From Halogeometricum rufum (GTDB lineage: Archaea; Halobacteriota; Halobacteria; Halobacteriales; Haloferacaceae): DNA of 64,000 nucleotides. The DNA is taken from positions 868,001-932,000 of the forward strand of contig NZ_FOYT01000002.1 of NCBI RefSeq assembly GCF_900112175.1, given 5' to 3'. Both the position numbers and the translations under genes were made by a program. Under the pieces are notes generated by a model. It had not been told where the DNA came from. It did no database searches and worked only from the letters and a program-made list of their open reading frames with translations. Positions 48,467 through 57,262 of this stretch are shown in pieces (the first letter of the stretch is position 1; the number at the start of each line of letters is the position of its first letter).

Positions 48467-48925
48467 TTACGCCGGGTTCTTCCGCGCGAGTTCCATCCCG
48501 CAGATGGGGCACCGCTCCTTGTGTTCGTCGAACTCGCGCCCGCAGCCCTGACACTGGAACCGCCAGTTACGCTGTTCCTCGATGCCGTCCTGTGCGATGA
48601 CCTTCACCTGTACGCTGACGCGTTCGGCGACGTTCTGCATCGCGTAGTCGTCGGTGACGAGGGTGGCGTCGAGTTCGAAGGCGGCCGCCAGGAGGCGGAT
48701 GTCGGTGTCCGAGAGCGTCTCCCGGTCGCCCGTCTCCTCGGCGGCGCGGCGAATCTTCTCGACGGTGCCCGACGCGGGGATGTGGATGTGCATCCCCGCC
48801 CCTTCCATCGCGTCGAAGCGGAAGGATGCCTCGTCCTCCAGTTCCTCGCTGACGAGGGGAATCGAGGCCGTCTGGTCGTCGGTGTGATACTCGTGGATGA
48901 ACGCGGAAGAGTCGAGAACCTGCAT
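48467..48925 (-). CDS. nob1: rRNA maturation endonuclease NOB1
   Basis: 152 residues from the ATG at 48925; a longer frame is read-through into the promoter of the next gene. The PIN domain starts MQVLDSSAFIHEYH (catalytic Asp5), with Glu/Asp residues in SEELEDEA and SDTDIRLLAAAFELDATLVT (Asp). The zinc ribbon CQGCGREFDEHKERCPICG is at the C-terminus. NOB1 cuts the 3' end of 16S rRNA (site D). It is 17 nt downstream of the PRC gene and likely in the same operon. Confidence 0.92.
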   Translation of the reverse strand: MQVLDSSAFIHEYHTDDQTASIPLVSEELEDEASFRFDAMEGAGMHIHIPASGTVEKIRRAAEETGDRETLSDTDIRLLAAAFELDATLVTDDYAMQNVAERVSVQVKVIAQDGIEEQRNWRFQCQGCGREFDEHKERCPICGMELARKNPA

Positions 48926-48942
48926 CGGCAGTTTGTCCCTGT

Positions 48943-49188
48943 CTATCTCTGAACGACGATATAGTCTTTTACGGCTTGGACGCGTGAGACGGGGACCTGA
49001 AACCGGCCCTGCTCGTCCTGCTCGAAGGCGAACTGGCCCGGGCGGACCTCCTCGTGCGGCGAGACGAGCAAGTCGTGGAGCGTTCCCGTCTTGAGATTCA
49101 TCGTGATGTTGTACAGCATTCCGAGTTCCGTCCCGTCGGAGCCCATGACGGCCTTTCCGGAGAGGTTCTCGGCGAGTACGTCGGCCAT
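48943..49188 (-). CDS. PRC-barrel domain protein
   Basis: 81 residues from the ATG at 49188; a TATA box (cttatgtta, minus strand, near 49209-49218) is about 26 nt upstream, so it is leaderless. The domain is complete: MADVLAENLSGKAVMGSDGT, ELGMLYNITMNLKTGTLHDL, LVSPHEEVRPGQFAFEQDEQ, GRFQVPVSRVQAVKDYIVVQ. PRC barrels occur in RimM-type ribosome-assembly factors; here it stands alone. It is divergent from infB and co-oriented with nob1. Confidence 0.86.
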   Translation of the reverse strand: MADVLAENLSGKAVMGSDGTELGMLYNITMNLKTGTLHDLLVSPHEEVRPGQFAFEQDEQGRFQVPVSRVQAVKDYIVVQR

Positions 49189-49482
49189 GACGAGAGGTAT
49201 TCGGCCACGGTAACATAAGTGCCACGGGGACCGTCCGACGACCGTCCGACGGCGCTGGCGCGGGGGAGGCCGGCCGCGACGACGAGACGAACGCACCGAC
49301 GAGATGGGCCGCGGACGGCCGAACCGGGAGAACCGAACGCGTCGGCGGCCGAGACCGTCCGTCGGACTGGTCGAAATCGGCGGCGTCCTCGCGTCTCGCG
49401 CGTACGCGCCACGGCGTGACGATGGACTTAACTTCGGCGCCGCCCGCGTATCGGTACAGAACACTTCTCGGAGTGATTTTTC
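49189..49482. promoter_or_regulatory. Divergent promoter region of PRC-NOB1 and infB
   Basis: 294 bp. Toward PRC: TATA near 49214. Toward infB: ggacttaactt at 49423-49434, transcription near 49458, and GGAGTGA (49470-49476) as ribosome site 6-7 nt before the ATG at 49483. The centre is GC-rich without other signals. Confidence 0.55.
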
Positions 49483-51300
49483 ATGTCTGACACCGACGCC
49501 GACGCTCCTCCCACGACCGAATCGAACGCACTCCGAACCCCCATCGTCGCAGTTCTCGGGCACGTCGACCACGGCAAGACGACGCTGCTCGACAAGATAC
49601 GCGGCTCTGCGGTCTCGGAAGGCGAAGCGGGCGCCATCACGCAGCACATCGGCGCCACGGCGGTCCCGCTAGAGACCGTCTCGCAGATGGCCGGCAGTCT
49701 CGTCAAGCCGGAGGACTTCGACCTGCCGGGCCTCCTGTTCATCGACACGCCCGGCCACCACTCGTTCTCCACGCTTCGCTCCCGCGGCGGCGCACTCGCC
49801 GACATCGCCATCGTCGTCGTGGACGTGAACGACGGCTTCCAGCCGCAGACCATCGAAGCGCTCGACATCCTCAAGCGGACGGGGACGCCGTTCGTCGTCG
49901 CCGCCAACAAGATAGACACGACGCCCGGGTGGAACCCCAACGAGGGGTCGCCCATCCAGGGGACGTACGAGGACCAGTCGGACAACGCCCGTCAGCGTCT
50001 CGACCAGAACCTCTACGAGATAATCGGCAACCTCTCCGACGAGGGCTTCTCCGCGGACCTCTACTGGCGCGTCCAGAACTTCCAGAAGAACGTCGGCGTC
50101 GTCCCCCTCTCGGCGATGACCGGCGAGGGCATCCCGGACCTCCTCGCGGTCCTCATGGGCCTCTCCCAGCGCTACATGAAAGAGGAGATGGCCGTGGACG
50201 TGGCCGGCCCCGGGGCGGGCACCGTGCTCGAAGTGAAGGAGGAACGCGGGTTCGGCGCGACGGTGGACGTCGTCCTCTACGACGGCAGCGTCCGCGAGGA
50301 CGACACCATCGTCGTCGGCGGCGTCAACGGCCCCATCGTCACCGAGGTTCGCGCCCTCCTGCAACCGCGTCCGAACGCCGAGATACGGACCGAAAAGCGG
50401 TTCGACAAGGTGGAGGAAGTCGCCGCCGCGGCCGGTATCAAAATCGCCGCGCCGGACCTCGACGACGCGATGGCGGGCGCGCCGATTCGCGTCGTCCGCG
50501 ACCGGAGCGTCGAGGCCGTCATCGAGGACGTCGAGTCCGAACTCGCCGAGATAGAGGTCGACACCGAGGAGGAGGGCGTCGTCGTCAAGGCCGACACCCT
50601 CGGCAGTCTGGAGGCGATGGCCAACGCCCTGCGAGAGGCGGAGGTGCCCATCCTCCGCGCCGAAGTCGGCGACGTCGCTCCGCGGGACGTGGCCGTCGCC
50701 TCGACGGCCCGCGAGGACGACCACAAGGTCATCCTCGGCTTCAACGTGGACGTCCTCTCGAACGCCGAGGACGAACTGGAGAAGACGGGCGACGTGCGCC
50801 TGTTCGAGGACGACGTCATCTACCAACTCGTCGAGGAGTACGAGGAGTTCGTCGCCGAACGCAAGCGCGCCCAACAGGAGACGGTGCTGGACAAGATCAA
50901 GCGTCCGTGTCGGTTCCGCATCCTCGAAGACCACGTGTTCCGGCAGTCGAGTCCCGCCGTCGTCGGCGTCGAGGTGCTGTCGGGGACGCTGAAGAACAAC
51001 GCGCACGTCGTGAAGTGGGAGGGCAACGAACCGAAACGCGTCGGCCAACTCTCCGGCATCCAAGAGCAGGGCGAGGACGTCTCCGAGGTTCGCGCGGGCA
51101 ACCGCGTCTCCGTCGCCATCGACGGCCCCACCGTCGGCCGGCAGATAGACGAGGGCGACGAACTGTGGACCGAGTTGCCCGAGAAGCACGCGAAGATTCT
51201 CGAACAGGAACTCTCCGACGAGATTCCGGCGGACGAACTCGAAGCGCTGACCGGCTATCTGGACAAACACCGCCAGCGCGACCCGTTCTGGGGGAAGTGA
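49483..51300 (+). CDS. infB: Translation initiation factor aIF5B (IF-2)
   Basis: 605 residues. This GTPase joins the ribosomal subunits at the start codon. G1 is GHVDHGKTT (about 24-32), switch/G3 is DTPGHHSF, and G4 is ANKID. Domain II and the linker follow (VLEVKEERGFGATVDVVLYD; TVDVVLYDGSVREDDTIVVG), domain III near 350, and the C-terminal domain IV starts FRQSSPAVVGVEVLSGTLKN and ends PADELEALTGYLDKHRQRDP. The lack of a long N-terminal extension is typical of archaea. Confidence 0.95.
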   Translation: MSDTDADAPPTTESNALRTPIVAVLGHVDHGKTTLLDKIRGSAVSEGEAGAITQHIGATAVPLETVSQMAGSLVKPEDFDLPGLLFIDTPGHHSFSTLRSRGGALADIAIVVVDVNDGFQPQTIEALDILKRTGTPFVVAANKIDTTPGWNPNEGSPIQGTYEDQSDNARQRLDQNLYEIIGNLSDEGFSADLYWRVQNFQKNVGVVPLSAMTGEGIPDLLAVLMGLSQRYMKEEMAVDVAGPGAGTVLEVKEERGFGATVDVVLYDGSVREDDTIVVGGVNGPIVTEVRALLQPRPNAEIRTEKRFDKVEEVAAAAGIKIAAPDLDDAMAGAPIRVVRDRSVEAVIEDVESELAEIEVDTEEEGVVVKADTLGSLEAMANALREAEVPILRAEVGDVAPRDVAVASTAREDDHKVILGFNVDVLSNAEDELEKTGDVRLFEDDVIYQLVEEYEEFVAERKRAQQETVLDKIKRPCRFRILEDHVFRQSSPAVVGVEVLSGTLKNNAHVVKWEGNEPKRVGQLSGIQEQGEDVSEVRAGNRVSVAIDGPTVGRQIDEGDELWTELPEKHAKILEQELSDEIPADELEALTGYLDKHRQRDPFWGK

Positions 51301-51483
51301 GGCACGGTCCGTCGTCGCCGTCGGGGCGAACGCGACGGAGTCGATTCGTATCGGTCCCGTTTCTGAACCGCGGTTGAGACAACACGCCGTCTAAAATGTT
51401 CTTCAGAGAACACTTTTCGGCCGCTGGGTTCTGACAACGACTAGCGCGTCCGGTCGTGGAACGCGCGTCGAGAGGTGGAACAC

Positions 51484-52239
51484 ATGGAGAAGAGACCGGC
51501 GAGAGAGGAGGTATCGCGGCGAGGAGTACTGAGAGCGGGGACGTTCGCGGTCGGAGGTGTCGTCCTCGGTGGCGTCGGACTTCGAGGCGTCTGGCCGGAG
51601 ACCGGCACCGCCCCGGACCAGAGCGGCGGGACCCTCGTGTCGGCCGTCGAACGGCACGGTCACTACGCCTGGTTCCCTCACGGCCCCGACAGTTGGGGGC
51701 GGTCGACCGCGCCGTTCGACGACGGCGACGGAGAGTCGAGGTGGGCGGCGCAACCGACGGACGGCGGCGCCATCCGGTGTCGCGTCGAGGACCTGCCCGC
51801 AGATCGGAACGCGGGGTTCGACGTCCACCTGGGGGCGCTCGGCGACGTCGCGGAGGTGACCGTAGTCTCGCAGACCGTCGAAACGCAACGGACGACGGGG
51901 CCCGCGACGATGTTCGTCGGACTGTTCCTCGACGTCGACCGGGACGGGGAGTTCTTCCTGTGGGAGGACGCCGACGGGCCGACGGACGACTGGGTCGGGT
52001 TGGGAGACGACGAGGAAGGGGTGTCGGCGGCGGCGGCGGACGGGGAGTTGACCGTCGACGCCGACACCGAGTTCTTCGTCGTCGGGACCGAACGGACCGC
52101 GACGCTGGAGGACCTGAAAGGCGGCGACGTCGAAGGCGTCGACGGCGCGACGGCCGCCGCCCTCTACGTCGGCGTCACGAGTAGCGGCGGGGGGACCGAA
52201 GAAATCGTCGTCGAGGCGGTGGACGTCCGTCGAAGCTGA
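51484..52239 (+). CDS. Tat-exported protein, unknown function
   Basis: 251 residues from the ATG at 51484, with GAGGTGG 6-7 nt upstream (a GTG at 51475 is also in frame). The Tat signal is SRRGVLRAGTFAVGGVVLGG (about 11-30). The mature part has HGHYAWFPHGPDSWGRSTAP, CRVEDLPADRNAGFDVHLGA, TTGPATMFVGLFLDVDRDGE and FFLWEDADGPTDDWVGLGDD, acidic and beta-rich. No membrane helix follows the signal. I do not recognise a family. It precedes the DUF7351-type regulator. Confidence 0.65.
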   Translation: MEKRPAREEVSRRGVLRAGTFAVGGVVLGGVGLRGVWPETGTAPDQSGGTLVSAVERHGHYAWFPHGPDSWGRSTAPFDDGDGESRWAAQPTDGGAIRCRVEDLPADRNAGFDVHLGALGDVAEVTVVSQTVETQRTTGPATMFVGLFLDVDRDGEFFLWEDADGPTDDWVGLGDDEEGVSAAAADGELTVDADTEFFVVGTERTATLEDLKGGDVEGVDGATAAALYVGVTSSGGGTEEIVVEAVDVRRS

Positions 52240-52371
52240 GCGGCGGGTCCGACACCGCCCGCTCGGACGGATTCGTCGAGCAGCGCCGCCGAACGAGCGG
52301 TTCGACGACCGGTCGCCGGCGTCCGAGTGCGTGCGAGTCGCTTATTCTCCCCGCGCATGTTGTTTGATAGC

Positions 52372-53382
52372 ATGGTGGGGTCAGAGAGCGACGACTCGCC
52401 GCTCGCGGTGGTCGCCGACGCGGCGGACCCGGCGGTGGTCGAACTGTTCGAACTGCTCGGTAACGAGACGCGGTTGGCGATTCTGCTGGCGCTCTGGGAG
52501 TCGTTCGACCCGTTCGACCCCGCGAACGGGATGTCGTTCACCGCGTTGCGCGACCGAGTCGGCATCCCGCAGGGGGCACAGTTCGGCTATCACCTCGAGA
52601 GACTGGTGGGTCGACTCGTCGAGAAGACCGGGTCGGGATACGCGCTGCGACCGACCGGCCTCGAACTCGTCCAGAGCCTCGTCGCCGGCGTCGGTCGGGA
52701 GGCGACGCTCGACCCCGTCGAGATAGACGTCGCCTGCTGGCGGTGCGGGGGCGAGACGGTGCTCACCTACCGCGACACGTGGCTCTACCACGTCTGTACG
52801 GACTGCGAGACGGTCATCGACGACCAAGAGGTCGACAAGCGGTTCCCCGCCGGTCTGTTGTTCGGCGAACCGTACCCGGCGGCCATCCTCTCGGACAGGA
52901 CGCCCGAGGAGATATACGCCGCGGCCGTGACGCGACTCCTCCAGCAGCAGACGCTCCGTATGAACGGGGTCTGTCCGCGGTGTCTCGGCGTCCTGGACTC
53001 CTCGACGTGGGTCTGTGAGTCACACGAACCCGGGCCCGCCGGCGTCTGCCCGCGGTGTGACGCGAAGTGGGCGGTGAGGATACGTCGGAGCTGTTCGGTC
53101 TGCAAGTACTGGGAACTGGACTCCCCGGCGGGGATGGTGATGCAGCCGGACGTGTCCGCCTTCTATCGCGCCCGGGGCCTCGAACTCGCTCTCGGAGTCA
53201 ACGAGTTCGAGCGCGCGAGAGCGGTCATGACGCAACTACCGACGCACGAGGAGACGGTCCTCTCGACCGACCCCGTCCGAACGCGAGTCGTCGTGCAGTT
53301 CGAGGGCGACGAGTTATGCCTGACGTACGACGAGGCGATGAACGTCCTAGAGGTGGACGAACGCGACGGCGTCGGCGAGTGA
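52372..53382 (+). CDS. Winged-helix regulator with zinc-ribbon domains (DUF7351-like)
   Basis: 336 residues from the ATG at 52372; gcttattctc about 28 nt upstream makes it leaderless (in-frame ATGs at 52327 and 52357 are earlier). Residues about 20-90 form an ArsR-type winged helix: LFELLGNETRLAILLALWES, FTALRDRVGIPQGAQFGYHL, ERLVGRLVEKTGSGYALRPT. Then come zinc-binding pairs: CWRCG...CTDC, CPRCLG...CES, CPRCD and CSVCK. This domain order is that of haloarchaeal DUF7351-containing proteins. It may bind the inverted repeat at 53471-53496 downstream; that is inference. Confidence 0.75.
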   Translation: MVGSESDDSPLAVVADAADPAVVELFELLGNETRLAILLALWESFDPFDPANGMSFTALRDRVGIPQGAQFGYHLERLVGRLVEKTGSGYALRPTGLELVQSLVAGVGREATLDPVEIDVACWRCGGETVLTYRDTWLYHVCTDCETVIDDQEVDKRFPAGLLFGEPYPAAILSDRTPEEIYAAAVTRLLQQQTLRMNGVCPRCLGVLDSSTWVCESHEPGPAGVCPRCDAKWAVRIRRSCSVCKYWELDSPAGMVMQPDVSAFYRARGLELALGVNEFERARAVMTQLPTHEETVLSTDPVRTRVVVQFEGDELCLTYDEAMNVLEVDERDGVGE

Positions 53383-53470
53383 GCCCGGATCGGTCGTGAC
53401 GGACCGCGTGGCGCGGCGAATACGCTCGTCTCCTACGCGGCGAAAGTACTCGTAACGTATCGACTGGTTT

Positions 53471-53527
53471 CTCCGAACGAGTCGGCGGGTTCGGAGTAAT
53501 ATTTAGTACGAACTCTCCAGTACGAAC
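53471..53527 (+). promoter_or_regulatory. Inverted repeat, TATA box and direct repeats
   Basis: Inverted repeat CTCCGAAC (53471-53478) and GTTCGGAG (53489-53496), 10-nt spacer. TATA-like taatattta (53497-53505) abuts it. Then AGTACGAAC at 53505-53513 and again 53519-53527 (14-nt period). Predicted transcription is near 53529 and the ATG is at 53545 after GAGGTGA. This is a dense operator for the small membrane gene. Confidence 0.6.
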
Positions 53528-53544
53528 GACCGAGGTGAGTACGG

Positions 53545-53769
53545 ATGAGTGTCAGAAAGAGACCCACTGGCGAGACTGTCGTCCCGGCGTTGAAATCGCG
53601 ATACGACTGGTTGTTGGCACTCCTCCCGCTCCCGTCGTTGCTCGGCGTCTTCGCGGCGTCGTTCGCCGACGTGCAGGTCGCGTTCGGCGTCGGCGTCGGC
53701 GTCGGCGGCCTCTCCTCGGCCGCGCTGTTGGCGTACGGGCTGTTCGTGGACCCGCCGCTCTCGGGGTAG
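53545..53769 (+). CDS. Small two-span membrane protein
   Basis: 74 residues. ATG at 53545 with GAGGTGA 7 nt upstream. Two membrane segments: about 22-42 (WLLALLPLPSLLGVFAAS) and 48-70 (VAFGVGVGVGGLSSAALLAY). A short basic start (MSVRKRPTGETVVPALKSRY) would face inside. No known function. Its promoter carries the inverted and direct repeats noted above, so it is probably tightly regulated. Confidence 0.65.
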   Translation: MSVRKRPTGETVVPALKSRYDWLLALLPLPSLLGVFAASFADVQVAFGVGVGVGGLSSAALLAYGLFVDPPLSG

Positions 53770-53801
53770 CGTCGTGACCGCACGGCGGCGGCCGAGAACG
53801 G

Positions 53802-54182
53802 TTATCGAGCGGTCGGCGTCAGTTCGTCGCCGACGGCGTTCATCACCTGGAACGCGGCGGAGGCGGCGAGTCCCTGCGCCACCTCGTCGCGGTCCGAATC
53901 GGTGAGCCCCGACTCCAGGTCCTCCTCGTCCGGCGTGAAACCGGCGCTGATGGGCCGACCGACCGGCGGGTGGACGGCCACCGTCGCCTGCGGGCCGTTG
54001 GACCCGTAGGAGAGTTCCGACCCCACGGCGTAGCCTTCCGGCAGGTAGTTCTGCGTCCGCGAGACGATGCCGGCGACGGCCTCACGAAGTCGCCGAACCT
54101 GCGCCGTCGAGAGTTCGGACTCCGCCGGGCGACCTGCATCTACTACACCGGGCGCACCCGCGTAGGGGTTGTTTCCGTTCAT
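53802..54182 (-). CDS. DUF5811-like haloarchaeal protein
   Basis: 126 residues. The start MNGNNPYAGAPGVVDAG is typical of the haloarchaeal DUF5811 family. The core is STAQVRRLREAVAGIVSRTQ, NYLPEGYAVGSELSYGSNGP, QATVAVHPPVGRPISAGFTP then VAQGLAASAAFQVMNAVGDE. Soluble, acidic. Function unknown. It is on the same strand as the arginine decarboxylase gene, 78 nt away. Confidence 0.7.
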   Translation of the reverse strand: MNGNNPYAGAPGVVDAGRPAESELSTAQVRRLREAVAGIVSRTQNYLPEGYAVGSELSYGSNGPQATVAVHPPVGRPISAGFTPDEEDLESGLTDSDRDEVAQGLAASAAFQVMNAVGDELTPTAR

Positions 54183-54260
54183 GAGGATGAGTCACCAACC
54201 CTACGGGAACGCCGCAGTTAAACCCGTCGGAAGCCTCAACATCGCGGTCCCGCTCCCGCC

Positions 54261-54731
54261 TCAGAGGATGGGTTCGCTGCGGCCGTAGGCGGCGACGGTG
54301 ACGGCGGTGGTGTACCCCTCGCCGTCGGCCTCCGCCGTCGTGACCGCGACGCGTTCGTCGTCGAACTCCCAGTCGCGGAGTCCCCGTCCGGCGTCGAGTC
54401 CCTCCTCGACGGCCCGGCGGACGCCCTCGGGGTCCTCGCCCGCCGCCTCGTAGAACAGGCCCGGACCGGGACCCGTCGTCCACCCGAGGCCGGCCGAGAC
54501 GGTGCCGACGCCGCCCGTCGTCGCGCGCGCCTGAACGACGGTGAGGCGGTTCCCCGCCGGTCCGAGGTCCGGCGCGATGTCGACCTCCTCGACGGTGGCG
54601 TCGGCCGGGACGACCGAGGAGACGGGGACGAGGTTGTAGTTGTGGACGTTGGCGGCCGCGAGTGCGGCGTCGTAGGACGCCATCTCGGTGGGCGCGGTGC
54701 CCACCCCGCGAACGACGTAGATGGTGTTCAT
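54261..54731 (-). CDS. Pyruvoyl-dependent arginine decarboxylase
   Basis: 156 residues. The family self-cleaves at a Ser-Ser bond to make a pyruvoyl group, then decarboxylates arginine to agmatine. The cleavage site is at Ser38-Ser39 in NLVPVSSVVPADATV, near the usual position. Other matches: ALAAANVHNYNLVPVSS at the start and GLGWTTGPGPGLFYEAAGED with the acid-binding Glu. Agmatine is needed for the archaeal agmatidine at C34 of tRNA-Ile and for polyamines. The length matches the archaeal enzyme. Confidence 0.9.
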   Translation of the reverse strand: MNTIYVVRGVGTAPTEMASYDAALAAANVHNYNLVPVSSVVPADATVEEVDIAPDLGPAGNRLTVVQARATTGGVGTVSAGLGWTTGPGPGLFYEAAGEDPEGVRRAVEEGLDAGRGLRDWEFDDERVAVTTAEADGEGYTTAVTVAAYGRSEPIL

Positions 54732-54810
54732 TACCGGAGAACGTCGCCGCGGAGAATAAGGAGTTACGAATCGACCGTCGGAGGGAGACGAGCCACGATG
54801 TCCAGTCGGC

Positions 54811-56040
54811 TCAGTACTGGTAGTCCGTGTGCCCCGGAATCGTCCCGGACTCCTCGGCGTCGCGCATCTTCTCGATAGCGTCGTCGAAGTCCTCGCGGCG
54901 GACCTCGGTCCGGTCGTCGCGGATGGCGTACATGCCCGCCTCGGTCGTCAGGGAGGCGATGTCCGCGCCGGACTGTCCCTCGAGTTCCTCGGCGAGGTCC
55001 TCGAAGTCGACGTCGTCGGCGACGTTCATCTCCCGCGTGTGAATCTCCAGAATCTTCACGATGCCCTCGGAGTCGGGGTTCGGCACCTCGATGAGGCGGT
55101 CGAACCGGCCCGGCCGGAGGATGGCCTCGTCCAGCATGTCGAAGCGGTTCGTCGCGGCCATGATGCGAATCTCGCCGCGGTCGTCGAAGCCGTCCATCTC
55201 GCTGAGCAGTTGCATCATCGTCCGCTGAACCTCGGCGTCGCCGGACGTCTTCGAGTCCGTGCGCTTGGAGGCGACGGCGTCTATCTCGTCGATGAAGATG
55301 ACCGCCGGTTCGCGGTCGGCCGCGAGTTCGAACAGGTCGCGGACGAGGCGGGAGCCCTCGCCGATGAACTTGCGGACGAGTTCGGAGCCGGCCATCTTGA
55401 TGAACGTGGCGTCCGTCTCGTTGGCGACGGCCTTCGCGAGCATCGTCTTCCCCGTGCCCGGCGGGCCGTGCAGGAGGACGCCGGACGGCGGTTCGACGCC
55501 GACCTTCTCGAACATCTCGGGGTTCGCGAGGGGGTCCTCGACCGCCTCGCGCACCTCGCGCACCTGCTCGTCGATGCCGCCGATGTCGTCGTACGTCACC
55601 TCGGGCGACGCGTCGACTTCCATCGCCTGCGCGCGGGCGTCCTTCTCGTCGTCGAGGACGGACTGGATGGCGAACGAGTCGTTGATGGCGACCCGGTCGC
55701 CGGCCTCGACCTGCGATTCGAGGTGGGGGGAGGTGTCCGTGAGGACCTCCTGGTTGTTGCCGTGTTGCTTGATGACGACGCCGTCGTCGGTGACCTCCTC
55801 GACCGTCGCGATGTAGAGCGACGAAGTCTTCAGCGTCTCGTTGCGACGCTTGAGTTGGTCGACCTCCGACTGCAGTTCGTCGCGACGGTCGGTCGCCTCC
55901 GTGAGACGGTCGTCGAGTTCTCGGTTGACCTCTGTGAGACGCTCGAAGTGCTGCCGAAGTGCAGACAGGCGCTCGGCGTCCGACATCTCGGGGTCGAGGT
56001 CCAGCCGAGGACGGTCGGGAAGCGAAGGGCTTCTGGACAT
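54811..56040 (-). CDS. pan: Proteasome-activating nucleotidase PAN
   Basis: 409 residues. PAN is the AAA+ unfoldase that feeds the archaeal 20S proteasome. A coiled coil lies at about 15-75, an OB domain follows (NETLKTSSLYIATVEEVTDD), then Walker A GPPGTGKT (about 187), Walker B VIFIDEIDAV and the SRH AATNRFDMLDEAILRPGRFD. The C-terminus is HTDYQY. The usual HbYX motif (hydrophobic-Tyr-any) would need Tyr at the second-last position; here it is Gln, so docking residues are non-standard. On the same strand upstream is a PAS kinase gene. Confidence 0.94.
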   Translation of the reverse strand: MSRSPSLPDRPRLDLDPEMSDAERLSALRQHFERLTEVNRELDDRLTEATDRRDELQSEVDQLKRRNETLKTSSLYIATVEEVTDDGVVIKQHGNNQEVLTDTSPHLESQVEAGDRVAINDSFAIQSVLDDEKDARAQAMEVDASPEVTYDDIGGIDEQVREVREAVEDPLANPEMFEKVGVEPPSGVLLHGPPGTGKTMLAKAVANETDATFIKMAGSELVRKFIGEGSRLVRDLFELAADREPAVIFIDEIDAVASKRTDSKTSGDAEVQRTMMQLLSEMDGFDDRGEIRIMAATNRFDMLDEAILRPGRFDRLIEVPNPDSEGIVKILEIHTREMNVADDVDFEDLAEELEGQSGADIASLTTEAGMYAIRDDRTEVRREDFDDAIEKMRDAEESGTIPGHTDYQY

Positions 56041-56191
56041 CTGCTACCGGGGCTTGGAGGTGCGCGTAAATGTGCCTTTGGGTACCCCGGACGCTTTGTG
56101 ACCGTCTCTCGGCGTCGAGAACCGCCGAAACGGGCGCACTGCGGTGGCGAGCGCCGTCGTCCCGACCGGGGACGGGGGCCGCCGCGGCCGT

Positions 56192-57208
56192 TCAACTCGA
56201 GGCGGGGACGCGGCGGAACCGCAACTCGAAGACGCACCCCGTCGGGTCGCGCGGTCGGTAGGCGACCGACCCGCCGTAGAACTCGAGTAACCGGTCGACG
56301 AAGAAGAGACTGAGGCCCTGTCCGTGGCGGAGTTGCGAGTCCTCGCGCCGCCCGAACAGGTAGTCGACGCGTTCGGGTTCGATTCCCGACCCGTCGTCCG
56401 CGACGGTCACCACCGCCTCCGTCGGCGTCGTCTCGACGTCGACCCAGACAGCCGGGTCTGAAGCGTCGTTGTACTCGACGGCGTTCTCCACGAGGGCGGC
56501 GACGGCGCGCGATACGGCGTCGTCGGCGAGCACCCGAACCGGGTCACCGGGAACGTCGAGGTGCAGCGTCGTCTCGTCACCGACCAAGGGCGGAACCGTC
56601 GTCTCGACCACCGCACAGAGGTCCGTCGGCGAGAGGGCGGCCGGCGACCGGTCGAGGAGTTCGTGGAGGTCACGCGCCGTCTCGGCCCTGTCGAGGAGTC
56701 GTTCGACCCGGTCGACGGCCCTGTCGACGAGTTCGCGCTCGACGCCCGAGATGGCGTCGCGGACCGTCGAGAGGGCGCCGCCGACGACGTTCGCGTCGTT
56801 GCGGATGTTGTGCCGGAGGACGCGGTTCAGCACGTTGACCGTCTGTTCGCTCCGCCGACGCTCGGAGAGGTCGATGAAGATACCCGCGTAGCCGACCCGT
56901 TCGCCGTCGGTGACGAGCGGAAACGTCGCGCCGCGACCGAAGACCCGCTCGTCGGACTTCGTGACGGCCTCCAACTCGCCCTCCCACGGGTCGCCCCGGT
57001 CGAGCGCCTGAATCATCTCCTCGTACGTGTTCGGGTCGTTCACGAGGAACGTCGGCATCGACCCCAACATCTCCTCGCGCGCGTAGCCCGTGAAGTCGAG
57101 ACACGCCTGGTTGACGTCGACGATGGCGAACGAGTCGTCCGTCACGACGGTCGGGTTCGGCGTCTCGTGGAATATCAGCCGGTAGATTTCCGGTGGCGGC
57201 GAGGTCAT
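56192..57208 (-). CDS. PAS domain histidine kinase
   Basis: 338 residues, no membrane segment. A PAS domain covers about 8-120: IYRLIFHETPNPTVVTDDSF, AIVDVNQACLDFTGYAREEM, LGSMPTFLVNDPNTYEEMIQ. The H-box is NVLNRVLRHNIRNDANVVGG (phospho-His in LRHNIRND). ATPase motifs are N-box VAALVENAVEYNDAS, G1 TVADDGSGIE and G2 HGQGLSLFFVDRL. A response regulator is not beside it. It senses something unknown in the cytoplasm. Confidence 0.88.
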   Translation of the reverse strand: MTSPPPEIYRLIFHETPNPTVVTDDSFAIVDVNQACLDFTGYAREEMLGSMPTFLVNDPNTYEEMIQALDRGDPWEGELEAVTKSDERVFGRGATFPLVTDGERVGYAGIFIDLSERRRSEQTVNVLNRVLRHNIRNDANVVGGALSTVRDAISGVERELVDRAVDRVERLLDRAETARDLHELLDRSPAALSPTDLCAVVETTVPPLVGDETTLHLDVPGDPVRVLADDAVSRAVAALVENAVEYNDASDPAVWVDVETTPTEAVVTVADDGSGIEPERVDYLFGRREDSQLRHGQGLSLFFVDRLLEFYGGSVAYRPRDPTGCVFELRFRRVPASS

Positions 57209-57262
57209 CGGGTGGGTACAGTCCTCGGGTGAACTGGCTGGAGGGTGGATTCGGGCACGAAT

